From Parasponia andersonii (Eukaryota > Streptophyta > Magnoliopsida > Rosales > Cannabaceae): DNA of 64,000 bases. Positions within the stretch are counted from its first letter, which is position 1; each line of letters begins with the position of its first letter. Below the pieces are notes generated by a model. That model saw only the letters and a list, made by a program, of their open reading frames with translations, did not search any database and was not told the origin of the DNA. The DNA lies in assembly GCA_002914805.1 (NCBI GenBank), contig JXTB01000777.1, forward strand, positions 39,329-103,328, in the 5' to 3' direction. Made by a program: the position numbers and the translations under genes. Shown here in pieces: positions 1 through 11,114 of this stretch.

Positions 1-974
1 TTATCCCTAGTAACCCCACTTAAGCCTATTTGACCTATCTTCTTCATTACCCTCACAAGTGTATCGAAATCACTAAACTAATTTCCATTTCTTAAACTCA
101 TCATTAATTAGCATGATTGTATTGCACTGTTGCATGATTTATTGAGCATAAAGATAAGTTTAGGTTATGTTTGGAGAGTTGTTAGTGGCTTGGTTTGTTG
201 CAAATAAAAGAAAACAAAAAGAGAAAATTACTAAAATTGTGGATTACTTTTCTTCTTTTCAACATTGGGACAATGTTGAGTTTGAGTTTGAGGGTGAGGT
301 TTATGTGTCTCTTTTTTCTTTGTCACAAATTTTGATCCTTAAAAAAATTTTAAAAAAAATCAAGGATTGTGTTTAGATTAGTGTTTTTGTGAATAATCTT
401 ATTCTGAGTATAACCGAAGAAAAGAAAGTGATGTAATGAGAAACTAGTGAATAGTTTTTTTTCTTAGGAATCATGTAAGATTCTTATGTTATGATGCATG
501 CCGAAGGTGATCCGAGTCGAAAACCATCCTTTTTAACCTTTATTTCACCTTGGCCTTTCATTACAACCCTTGAAAGATCTTTTGATCCTTGATGACATTA
601 TAACCTATATTTGTGAAAAGCGACACAGAAAATGGGCTTATAGTAGTTCCAATAGGTATTATCTAGACAACGCTTATAGTCAACTAAGTGCATAAGTTTA
701 TTCAGAGTTCATTGGGTTAAGTGAGATTGGTCGTGCACACTTACATGAAAGGATCTTGAGTAAGGTGAAATTGTTGCTTGATATTGAAGTTCTAGATACT
801 CTCAATGTTTACACTTCCTTATAACTTAGAACATTTTATGACTTTAGAAATACTTGCACGGTTTTTGATTCAATACGAAACTCACACTTTATCGTTTATC
901 TTTTAAGTATGTGATATGTATTTTCTTTTGCTTTCTTTGTTTTGATTGAGGACAAGCAAATATTTGAGTTTGGA
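1..974 (+). mobile_element. Post-pol region of an Athila/Tat-like Ty3/gypsy element (degenerate)
   Basis: No convincing protein is seen. The stretch resembles the non-coding region that follows pol in plant Athila-like elements. It ends near 945-975 in a GAGGACAAGCAAA...GAGTTTGG-type block, which in these elements sits just before the polypurine tract and the 3' LTR. A 69-codon frame at 167-376 shows no recognisable domain and is not called a gene. Family assignment rests on remembered motif resemblance, so confidence is low. Confidence 0.35.
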
Positions 975-2515
975 TGTATTTGATGAATGATTATCTCACT
1001 CACTAATCAAGTATCTTTGATATTGAAAAATTGCAAGTTCTCAATTTTTTTATATTGTTTTGACGTTAGTTTGTGTTATATTGTAAGAAATAGGAGATTA
1101 AGGTTTACTATAAGTTGACACCTAAAATAAGGAGTTTTTGAAGCCATTACCAGTAGAAGCGAAACTCTGAGCAATTTAACGATAAACCGAAAGCTAAAAA
1201 TAGCCGACTGCTTGAGTTAAAAGAGTTAAACTGCTTATTTAGACATGACCAGGAGCATCACGCTGCTCTGAATTAGGAACCGCAGGGCCCTTCAACTTGG
1301 AGCCTGGTGCTACAATGCCAAATCATTTTATTCAATTCATTTCAATGAGTGTCGCGATGCTACAAACCCAACACTGTGACACTTTCTCTCATCATACTCT
1401 GCGTTTTGAGTGAGATTTTAGATTTATATCGGCTCTTCATTTCATCCAAATGAATGGTCGAGATTCCACCCAGCCTAGGTCATTTTAGAGCTACTTAAAT
1501 ACACCTTTTAACCTCTATTTTAAGGGTAAAGAGTTGGAGAAAAAATACAAACTTAAGAGCTCAAAAATCATAGAGAAGGAAAAGCTTGGAGCTGAAAATT
1601 TGGAGAGGAAGCTTAAGAGAGTAACTTGAGGAATTGAATCTTGAAATTCTACCTCCACAAAAGAATTTTTCTCATCCTCTTTTTCACCTTAATTTTGTGT
1701 GAATTTTTGTTGTGCTTGAAGTTATGAACATATTTGGATATATGAAATTCTTGTTGAAATTATTATTAGATTCTCCTATGTTGAATTAATTGTTATATGC
1801 TATGGGTATGATGTAACTTAAATTTTAATTCTATATCCCGATTTCTAATATGTACTTTAATATTGTTCTTGAATTTATTTATACTATTCCATGCTTAATC
1901 TTTCTATCTAATAAGCTACTAGTTAGATGATTTAGTATTTAGAATTTGGCACTTGAGAAAAGGAATTTTAGAAACAACCTTAGGATAGTATAACCTAGGA
2001 CTTGTACAGTTTGAGAGAACCTATAATTCCTATAAAGTCATGATCAAAGAACTATTGAATATAATGAATTCTTAATTTCTAAGTTTGAAATAAAGATATT
2101 GAAACTGAAATTTAGGAATAATTTCACTTGGTACTCAAGAGAGGGATTAGAAATATCTTTTAGTTCTCAGTTCATAAACTAGGAATAATTAAGTAGAATA
2201 TAATTTGTGAATAAAAGATATAGTTAATAGTTAGGTGAATTCAATCCCTTGATATATTTGTACGTAGAAGTCTCCATATTTTATTTTTATATTTCTATTT
2301 ATATTTATTTAAGTTATAATTTCATTTAGTTTAGTTTAGTTGCCTAGATAAAGTTAGGTCATGGTAATTCTATTACTTAACAATAATTTAATACCCAATT
2401 CCTCGTGGGTACGACTTGTGTACTTGTAATTATTACTCTATACTTATTACTTTATTACTTGTTTACGACTCGTATACTTGTAGTTATTTTATGTATATGC
2501 ATTTAATGTAACAAA
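975..2515 (+). repeat. Probable LTR of the Athila-like element
   Basis: This AT-rich non-coding stretch follows the presumed polypurine tract. It contains a GGGTACGACTTGTGTACTTG-like block near 2,405-2,430, as is common near the end of Athila-type LTRs. A partner LTR was not found, so both boundaries are approximate. Confidence 0.3.
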
Positions 2516-3289
2516 TACATAACAACTTTGAATGAGTAGAATAGCTACTAGATAGAAATCATAAGAATATTAATTATACAACTATGTGTAGGGTTTTGAA
2601 ATAGCCTTTAACTAACTAAAACCTAGCCTAGTATGTTCACAGAATTATACAAATTAAATATCATGCTAGAGAATTGAATTCAAAGGTAAACGAAGATAAA
2701 ATGCCATAGTTGATTGATGGTAGTTGGTAAAATCTTCAAGCAAAGCTCCTCATTGACTCTAAGCACTCCAAGCCCTTCTCTCTTCTTTGTCTCTAGGTAA
2801 AACTATTGAGTCTAATATGTCCTATGTTTTGAATCAGAGGCTCGATTTATAATAGAGTCAACCTAGAAGGCTTATAGGCTCAGTCTTGGACTAGAAAGCT
2901 AGTGCCGTGACTGTAGACTTCTTAAACTCCCAACTAGTATCTTTCTTCCATCTTATTTTATATTGACTCATTCTAGCTCCATTTTACTCCTTTTCCTTAG
3001 AATTCATCGAAAGTACAAAAGTAAAGATAGGTAACATATAATATCAAGAAAACTAACAAAATCATATAGAGGAACAACATAAAAGATAGACATATTTGAC
3101 ACCTATCAGTGGAGTCCAGAGGTATTGTAAAAACCCATAATTTATTAAGTGTTTAAAATTGAACAAATTTTGGGTTAAAATTGAGTTAAAATAGTTCATT
3201 TTAATATTTGGTTAAAGTGAAAGAATTTTAAATTCTAAGGGAATATTTGGCAATTTTTGAGTGTATAACTATTGAAATCCTTAAAGTGG

Positions 3290-4318
3290 ACACTGTTTGC
3301 CAAGATGGGAATATAGGACAAAACGACCACATTGGGCTACATTACCCAGTCAGTTCCTTAGCACTAAATTCCCTCTTTCTCCATTTTATTGTACATCAAT
3401 AAGAGTCTTCCCAGTAGCTAGAAAAGGTCGGCAAAGAATAATAAGTATTTCTTGGTTTTCTTCAATATCGAGTACTAGAATATCTGTTGGAAAGATATAT
3501 TTGTCGACCTATATTATAACATCTTCAACGACACCTCTTGGATACTTTATAGATTAGTCAGCCAATTATAGAGAAATAATAGTTGGTTTTACTTGCTTCA
3601 AACCCAATTTATTGTGTATCGAGAGCGATATTAGGTTGATACTTGTACCAAGATCACATAGAGCTTTGTTAAAGAATGAATTTCAATGGTACATAGAATA
3701 TTAAAGTTCTTAGATCCTTTAGCTTGAGTGAAAGTTTCATCTTATACACATCACTCCTCAATAAGTACAACTATTTCATATTCTTTCAGTTTTCTCTTAT
3801 TGAATAAAATTTCTTTGAAAAACTTCACATAATTTGGCATTTGTGTTAGAGCATTGGCAAAAGATATGTTTATAGAGAGCTTCTTGAAAACATCTAGAAA
3901 CTTTGAGAACTACTTGTCTAAGTTGTGTTTATAGAACCTTTGATGAAACGAAAGATGAAGAAAATATGGCGGCGGATTATCTTGAAATAACTTTGATCTT
4001 GGCTTTTCCGACACAACATGTCTTGTCTCAGATTGCCCTTGGGGTTGTACCCGATGCTAGCCAATTAAGACAGCAGGTAGTGTTGGAGCAGATTGTGGTG
4101 GGTTAGCTTAAATTAGTTAGCTAATCACTCCACTTGCTTCCTACTTCTTAGTGTTATAGTATCACATTGCTCTTTGGAGTTCACCTCCATATTACTTGGT
4201 AGAATATTTTGTGGTCGAGATTTGATTGCCTGAGCTAGTCGCCCGATTTGTGTCTCCAAATTCCTGTATGAACTAGCTAGATTAGAATTCGAGTTTATCT
4301 TGAGTTAGTTGAACAAGT
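3290..4318 (-). pseudogene. Athila-like gag-protease fragment, decayed
   Basis: On the minus strand, conceptual translation with several stops gives typical Athila gag/protease motifs in the right order. A gag block reading NLETQIGRLAQAI lies near 4,200-4,270. A KKLSINISFANALTQMPNY block follows near 3,820-3,890. A retroviral-type aspartic protease segment with CDLGTSINL lies near 3,610-3,660, then YPRGVVEDV, and RPFLATGKTLIDVQ near 3,390-3,430. The family's gag-protease normally processes capsid and polyprotein during retrotransposition. This copy has many in-frame stops and lacks reverse transcriptase, so it is dead. Confidence 0.7.
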
Positions 4319-4545
4319 TTTTGGCGCTTTTGTTGGGGATTGTTTAATTGACTTTTTTTACAAATATTGATACCAATTAATCATACTCTTAATGTAATTT
4401 TTTTTATTTCGTTTTAATCATCATGGCTCATGAATAAGGAGACAACCTGATGGATGAGCAAGATGGAGCAATTATGAACAAACAGGCATTATGTGATTAT
4501 GTTTTTCCCGTAATCAATGATGTATCCTCTGGGATAAGATGCCAA
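4312..4545 (+). pseudogene. 5' leader and gag start of an Athila-like element
   Basis: On the plus strand a TTTTTGGCGC...GTTGGGGATTG block (about 4,317-4,348) matches the conserved leader found between LTR and gag in Athila-type elements. An ATG near 4,423 then opens a gag-like N-terminus (MAHE, stop, GDNLMDEQDGA) with an early stop codon. It abuts the minus-strand gag fragment, giving an inverted junction near 4,315. About 4,546-5,036 shows nothing I recognise except a long poly-T run near 4,957. Confidence 0.45.
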
Positions 4546-5185
4546 AAACAACGAAATCTATTATTGATTGGCTTAGAGATAAACAATAGAAAATTAAGAG
4601 GACTGAGAATATAAAATTGGTATCCTAGATTATTCACATTGGTATTTTTCTCTATTTATTATCTAATAATTTATTAGATTAAATATTTTGATATTATATA
4701 TGATTGTAATATCTGGGTCATGACCATAATTAGCGATTATACCTAGGCCAAAACGGCACGATGCATGAATGAACTGCAACTAAATATTTCCGAGCCAGCA
4801 CGACGTGATTATGGCTCACGGCAGGATTAACATCATTAAGTACAAGAAAGGTAATGCGGGAAGTGAGGAACGAAGTGGCTTTTTGAAAACAAAATTGATA
4901 TGGTTACCGTTGGATGCGTCTAGTGTACCCTAGTCTCTCAAACAGCTTGAATTTTGTTTTTTTTTTTTTTTTCTTAGGGGGAAAAGACTTGTTACTGCTA
5001 GAAAGCACCAAACTAAAATTGAAGGAGAATAAAAGCATCAAATTGAATAATATATTGTTATATATAGTTCACAGTGTTATCATGAGCTAGCTTCAGCTAA
5101 AGCAACATCGATATTGATTCAAAGGGGACCAATGTATCTGATAAACCATGGAGTAATTTAACAAACAATTTATTTTATTTTGTTA

Positions 5186-5339
5186 CTAATCTTGTTTAAC
5201 TAATCCAAGTTCTTGAATCTGAGCCTCTATGATGCAAGTGTTGTTCAACAGAAATCCATTTTCTGGATGTTTGAATTTTGCCAGCGACATGAACTGGTGG
5301 AAACCCCATCCCGTAGCGGAGGAGAAAAGAGAATGTTGG
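5186..5339 (-). pseudogene. Duplicate copy of MATH exon 6 (left of the gap)
   Basis: This is the last exon of a double-MATH gene, with an AG splice acceptor at 5,340-5,341 and an in-frame stop at 5,186. It encodes FMSLAKFKHPENGFLLNN...CIIEAQIQELGLVKQD, the end of the second MATH domain. About 370 bp around it (5,037-5,408) are nearly identical to 8,037-8,408, at an offset of exactly 3,000 bases. It has no upstream exons of its own, because an LTR begins at 5,409. It is best read as the second haplotype or an overlapping contig end, not as a separate gene. Confidence 0.75.
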
Positions 5340-5408
5340 CTGGAACACAAGCAAATACATTTATAGTTATCTGATTTCAAATATTAAAGCAAGCTAGCTA
5401 TATATATA

Positions 5409-6218
5409 TTGTTGGAGCGGTTTCTCACCAGCCGTCCACGTGTCTCGAACTGCTGATGCTGGATTCTCCAACTGTCTGCGTGTCCTTACTGTCTCCAAAC
5501 TCTCTGAACTCCAAGCAAGATCGGAGAGGCGGGGGTGGCTACCTGCAAAGACTCTCCGATGCTTAAGTCAGTGGCTTTCTTTTTGTTTGGTAGCAAGGAG
5601 AAAAATATCAATATGAATATCTATCTGTTTGTTGTATTCCACATGCCCCTCTCGAGAACGCATGGCTTCAATATATGTAGTTCTCCGATAGCGAATAGCA
5701 TGGTTCTCTATTTTAGGAAAAATAATAATGAGTACCTTTCACCTCAAGATCTTTTCTAACCGTGATGGGCTGAGATTTCTGTGACCTCTTCTGTGCTACC
5801 GTGGCTTGATTTTCACCGCCTCCTACGGCTTCAATCTGTCAAGAGCAAGATTTGGGCAAATCGCCGTTCTGTCAGGTCGGCCTATCCCTGCGCACGCACC
5901 TACCCAGAAACGCATTAAATGCTCTGTCCGGGTCTGGAGCCGGTGGCTGCTTTCAATTGTGCCCAGTCTGAAGACCCTTGGGGCTTCTGACCCCTACAAC
6001 TGTTGAGGTAAGGGTCGCTGTTTCTAGACAGCAGACCCTCGGGGCCTCAGACCGCCAGCTGTCGTGGTTGGGGTCTGACTGGCTGGACCGTCTGGGATCA
6101 GTTATGGGGACCCTGGGGCTTCTAACCGCTACGTTCGGAAGACCCAAAAGCCGATGGCGAGATCACGTGCGATCCCCGTGGCCCTTCTCGTGGTACAAGG
6201 TTTAGGAATGGGCCCCAC
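5409..6218 (+). repeat. LTR (about 810 bp) of a Transposase_28-type retroelement
   Basis: It starts TTGTTGGAGCGGTTT and ends ...GGGCCCCAC(A). The same sequence, more diverged, forms a solo LTR at 16,946-17,785, including the GGCGGGGGTGGC...TGCAAAGACTCTCCGATGCTTAAGTCAG block. It is inserted in a TA-rich tract of the MATH gene's last intron. GC content is clearly higher than in the flanks. Confidence 0.75.
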
Positions 6219-7392
6219 AACTGCCCTCATTTCCCTATTTGATAGATTCGTGTCTATCAAGTAGGGAAACCGTCTTTTCGCTTCTCCAACCTGAGGGATG
6301 CACGTGGCTCCCTTTTCCCGATGCGGTGATACGCCATCTCTCATCACGAGATCTGTTTGAAATTTGAAATTTTGACTGCTCAGTTTCTTTTATTCTTTCC
6401 TCTTCCAGAAAAAATTTTCGGCTTCTCTCATTTAAAAACCGCTACTGTGTTTATCTGCCGTTTTACCAAAATTTTTCATCGCCCCAATCTCTCAACATCT
6501 CAAGATTTCTGCTTCCTTCTCTTCCAAAAACTTTCACCCTCTCAGTCATCTTTTAGAACAATGGCTTTGAATCAAAATCAGGAATTACAGTCTGTTACAG
6601 ATTCAAAGTTGGACTCATTGAGGAGGCAGCTCTGCTTCCCCAGAGGAGTGACACTTCAAAGAGTCAAAGGCCCCCAGACTGGTACCTTCGGCCCTGCGCC
6701 CTCGAGGGTTCCATTGTTTTGGGCAGAAAGCACTTGGATTGCCTGCGATTCCCTCTTCCCCCTCTAGTCTATCAGTTTTTTGCCCTGACGGGAATCCACC
6801 CGATGCAACTGAATGCCAACGGGATTATGATTCTAATGGGGCTCTCTACCCTGTCGGTTATCTACAACACGCACATCGACCTGGAGGTGGTCTTCTACGC
6901 TTACAAACTTGTTCTCATTCCTAATAAGAGCTCCTACCCCACCTTCTATCTCCAGCCGCTGCCTGGGCGCCACATCTTTTGGGGATTGCCGCGGTCGGAC
7001 AAACAATGGGACTCTCACGCCAGGCTTTATGCTGTTGGAGGGGCGTGGTGCTCTCCCTGGGTGAACGGAGAACATTTCCAGATCCCCTCGGTCTTCTTGC
7101 AGAGTAAGCACCAGACTATGACCTTTGGGTCTGAGTTCTCTCATGGTTTCATTGCTCATGTTACTTTGCCCTGTGCAGCCTCAGTAGAAGAAAGCAGGTT
7201 CGAGCCGCACCTGTCGGCTAAGCGGCTCAGAGGTCTGGAGGGGGTCATTATCTTCAGCTCCCCGGGGGAATGTCGGCACATTCAAGCCGTCCTCAACCCC
7301 CTGACGATGAACCTAATGCCCAGGATGGTCTCATACCTTCCTTTTCCTTTAGATACCTGGGTCATCACCAAACATCTGAGGAGTCGGCTCGA
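6219..7392 (+). mobile_element. Internal region coding a Transposase_28-like (putative plant transposon) protein, frameshifted
   Basis: An ATG at 6,561 opens MALNQNQELQSVTDSKLDSL and runs to a stop at 6,767. The reading then continues in the next frame from about 6,690, giving LRFPLPPLVYQFFALTGIHPMQLNANG, then HIFWGLPRSD and WCSPWVNGEHFQ, up to the N run. This pattern resembles the Pfam Transposase_28 family ('putative gypsy type transposon'), which is found in large non-autonomous LTR elements. One frameshift separates the start from the conserved part, so this copy is probably non-functional. No clear primer-binding site was seen after the LTR. The rest of the element is lost in the gap. 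Confidence 0.6.
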
Positions 7393-8036
7393 NNNNNNNN
7401 NNNNNNNNNNNNNNNNNNNNNNNNNNNNNNNNNNNNNNNNNNNNNNNNNNNNNNNNNNNNNNNNNNNNNNNNNNNNNNNNNNNNNNNNNNNNNNNNNNNN
7501 NNNNNNNNNNNNNNNNNNNNNNNNNNNNNNNNNNNNNNNNNNNNNNNNNNNNNNNNNNNNNNNNNNNNNNNNNNNNNNNNNNNNNNNNNNNNNNNNNNNN
7601 NNNNNNNNNNNNNNNNNNNNNNNNNNNNNNNNNNNNNNNNNNNNNNNNNNNNNNNNNNNNNNNNNNNNNNNNNNNNNNNNNNNNNNNNNNNNNNNNNNNN
7701 NNNNNNNNNNNNNNNNNNNNNNNNNNNNNNNNNNNNNNNNNNNNNNNNNNNNNNNNNNNNNNNNNNNNNNNNNNNNNNNNNNNNNNNNNNNNNNNNNNNN
7801 NNNNNNNNNNNNNNNNNNNNNNNNNNNNNNNNNNNNNNNNNNNNNNNNNNNNNNNNNNNNNNNNNNNNNNNNNNNNNNNNNNNNNNNNNNNNNNNNNNNN
7901 NNNNNNNNNNNNNNNNNNNNNNNNNNNNNNNNNNNNNNNNNNNNNNNNNNNNNNNNNNNNNNNNNNNNNNNNNNNNNNNNNNNNNNNNNNNNNNNNNNNN
8001 NNNNNNNNNNNNNNNNNNNNNNNNNNNNNNNNNNNN
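7393..8036. other. Assembly gap (644 N)
   Basis: The run of N separates the internal part of the LTR element from a second copy of the MATH exon-6 region. Reading frames crossing it are artefacts. Confidence 1.
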
Positions 8037-10106
8037 ATCAAATTGAATAATATATTGTTATATATAGTTCACAGTGTTATCATGAGCTAGCTTCAGCTAA
8101 AGCAACATCGATATTGATTCAAAGGGGACCAATGTATCTGATAAACCATGGTGTAATTTAACAAACAATTTATTTTATTTTGTTACTAACCTTGTTTAAC
8201 TAATCCAAGTTCTTGAATCTGAGCCTCTATGATGCAAGTGTTGTTCAACAGAAATCCATTTTCTGGATGTTTGAATTTTGCCAGCGACATGAACTGGTGG
8301 AAACCCCATCCCGTAGCGGAGGAGAAAAGAGAATGTTGGCTGGAACACAAGCAAATACATTTATAGTTATATGATTTCAAATATTAAAGCAAGCTAGCTA
8401 TATATATATAATATTATGTATATATTTCTTGAAAATCACGGATAAATATATATAGCACTGTATACTATTATTATTATTATTATTAATCTTGACACAAATA
8501 TTTTAGGATTAATTAATTTAAGTTCAAGATGATCAACAGCAAACTTGTCGAAACGTTAAAATCGATGAAAATTTTTTGTTAGTACACTTATTTCATTTAA
8601 AAAAAAAATTCAAGGAATAAAATGAAATTCTTATCTAAAGTTATTTATGTACTGAATTTCATGGACAACAGCTATCGACACTCATATATATTAGTTTTAC
8701 TCACAAAAACAAAACCGATGATATATACATATAGGCTTTAGATACGGTGTCCTTCACGACCGATCCCGTATGTTACATATTTTTGTAAATTCTGAACACA
8801 TATTTTCTAATTCATATTAGAGAAATGTATTTTGAATTAGCAAAAACATATAATAGAACTGGTCCTTAAAATGAACTACATATGAGTCCATATATATATA
8901 TATATATATATTGGAAGAAAGAATGTTAATTGGCATGTCTCTCCTAAGAATGATCCAATATTGACTGTATTGATCGTTACCTAAAAAAGTGATTAATATT
9001 GACCTCTATTTAGAATACTTTTGCTGCAATATGGGAAAATCACTTAGTTCAATTAGAAAAAAATAGAAACTCATTAAACTCAAAATTGCCATTTCATGCA
9101 TATAGTGTGTATGATAATAATTAAATTAGACTCAAGCTTTTCAGCAACTTTATACATCCTGGGCTCACCTGTTTGCTCAAAATGCTTCCCATTAGTTTGG
9201 TGCCTCATACTCAAAATGTAGTAGACAAAGAGCTTAGTGTATGGAGGAAGAGTTGAAATATCCAATTGCAGAAAAATATACGTAACCAAATTAAATTAGA
9301 ATGCGTTATTAACATATGAATACATATAAATTAAAGTCTAAAAATTCATCTCTCCAGAAATTTTATTTTATTTCATTTTTTCACAATTTTAGACATACGT
9401 ACGTACCATTTGTAGTCTCCATCAACAAACAATTCGGATTCATACCGCTCAAGCTTTTTAGTTGAAAAAGAATCAATCTTCCAANTTGAATGTGTTTTTG
9501 ACCACGAAAACCTCTGCTCCGAAAGTACGAGTGCCATTGACGAGGTATCCATTGGAACGGTCATTAAAGGTATTGAGATCAATGAATTTGGGAATACCCC
9601 ATTTAGTCTTCATTGAATGGAAACGCATTACTTTCTGATCTACGCTTCACCAGAGTAAGAATTAAGAATAAATATTTAAAATGCTATATTTCGATCTGTA
9701 CGTATATTTTTACTCAGATTAAGTAGCTGGTGCAATATTGTACAGTTGTTCCTCGAGATTTTCAATGAATCAAAAATTTTCTTGTAATTGTGTGCAAGCA
9801 CTGAGTACCGCTATCAGAATTTTGTACGTACTATAGTTAATATGTAATATGTTAATAAGTAATTGATTAAAAACTAGTAGTGAGAGTCATCAGTACGTAG
9901 GTACTCACGATGAATAACACTAATTTCTAAATTACAAAAGGTACTTTTAACAGAATTTAGTGATACTTCAAATTTTACTCTGGAGTTACATTTTGAGTAA
10001 TACTTAAAAACTTTCAAATGTAACTTTTTATTAACACAGTATAAATGTTTCAAGTTAATTTGTATTTTTTTAAGAATTTTTAATAACTAGGTATATATAT
10101 ATATAT

Positions 10107-10341
10107 GGACACTAATTAAGTAAGTATTTTTTTTTCACTTATGCATAAATATCAATTTAGCCGATGAAAATTTATTATGTATATTTTTTTATTATAAAAA
10201 ATAAGAGAAAAAAAGAATATTAATTATGCACGTTTTTTCATACACTTTATTATAGCAATTAACAGTGATTTAATGATCCAATAGTTAAAAAAAAAATTTC
10301 TATCCATAAGTAAAAAAAAAAAATACCTATCAAATTAGCAA

Positions 10342-10343
<2 letters not shown>
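10107..10343 (+). mobile_element. TA-targeted short inverted-repeat element, copy 1
   Basis: An AT-rich element of about 237 bp flanked by TA repeats. It begins GGACACTAATTAAGTAAGTATT and ends ...AAATACCTATCAAATTAGCAACC, so its ends are inverted repeats of one another. It is the most diverged of three copies within 1 kb. Confidence 0.6.

Positions 10344-10384
<41 letters not shown>
10344..10384. repeat. (TA)n microsatellite
   Basis: About 20 uninterrupted TA units between copies 1 and 2 of the short element. Confidence 0.95.
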
Positions 10385-10387
<3 letters not shown>

Positions 10388-10627
10388 CACCAATCCAGTG
10401 GGTATTTTTTTTTTTTACCTATAGATAGGTATCAATTTGGCCAATGAAAATTTTGCATATATATTTTTTTATTGTAAAAAGTAAGAGAGAGAAATAACAT
10501 TAATGATGCACGTCTTTTCATGCACTTCATTATATCCATTAGATTACCATTAGATGATGATCCAACGGCTAAAAAAAAAATACCTACCCATAGGTAAAGA
10601 AAAAAAATACCTATTGGATTGACAACC
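10385..10627 (+). mobile_element. TA-targeted short inverted-repeat element, copy 2
   Basis: A 243-bp element. It begins GGGCACCAATCCAGTGGGTA and ends ...ATACCTATTGGATTGACAACC. The reverse complement of the end (GGTTGTCAATCCAATAGGTATT) matches the start. It is flanked on both sides by TA repeats. It carries no coding capacity. The habit of sitting inside TA microsatellites recalls the Micron MITEs described in rice. Confidence 0.65.
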
Positions 10628-10866
10628 ATATATATATATATATATATAAAGTACCTTCGCAAGCAACATTTTGGTTAACATTTTGGTCCCGGATCTGATC
10701 AAACAGAAAGAAAGCAAAGATAGCATTGACTTCCCAACCAACAGGGAGAGAATTCGTGCCTCGCATTCTCAAGAAAATAGAAATATGATCTTCCCCTCCA
10801 TCTTTCTTGTGCCCTTTGGGGAGGATAGATAGTTCGCTGTAAATATATATGTGTATATATATATAT

Positions 10867-11114
10867 AGTTGTCAATCTAATAAGTATTTTTTTTATCTAT
10901 GGTAGATATTTTTTTTTAGCCGTTGGATCATCATTTAATAATAATTTAATGATTATAATAAAATACATAAAAAGACGTGCGTTATTAATGTTCTTTCTCT
11001 CTCTTACTTTTTACAATAAAAAAATATACATGTTAAATATATTAAATTTTTATTAGCCAAATTGATACCTATGTATAAATTAAAAAAAAAACAAAAATAC
11101 CTGGATTGGTGCCC
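10867..11114 (-). mobile_element. TA-targeted short inverted-repeat element, copy 3 (inverted)
   Basis: A 248-bp copy in the opposite orientation. It begins GTTGTCAATCTAATAAGTATT and ends CCTGGATTGGTGCCC before a TA repeat. It shares the central GCCGTTGGATCATCAT block with copy 2. It sits just upstream (in gene orientation) of MATH exon 3. Confidence 0.65.

Noticed and set aside
167..376. 69-codon frame near the start of the window
   Set aside because: Low complexity, no domain, and lies in non-coding sequence typical of gypsy elements.
6719..8050. Long open frames of about 230-440 codons across 7,349-8,050 on both strands
   Set aside because: They run through 644 N, which cannot contain stops; only the part before 7,393 has real residues.
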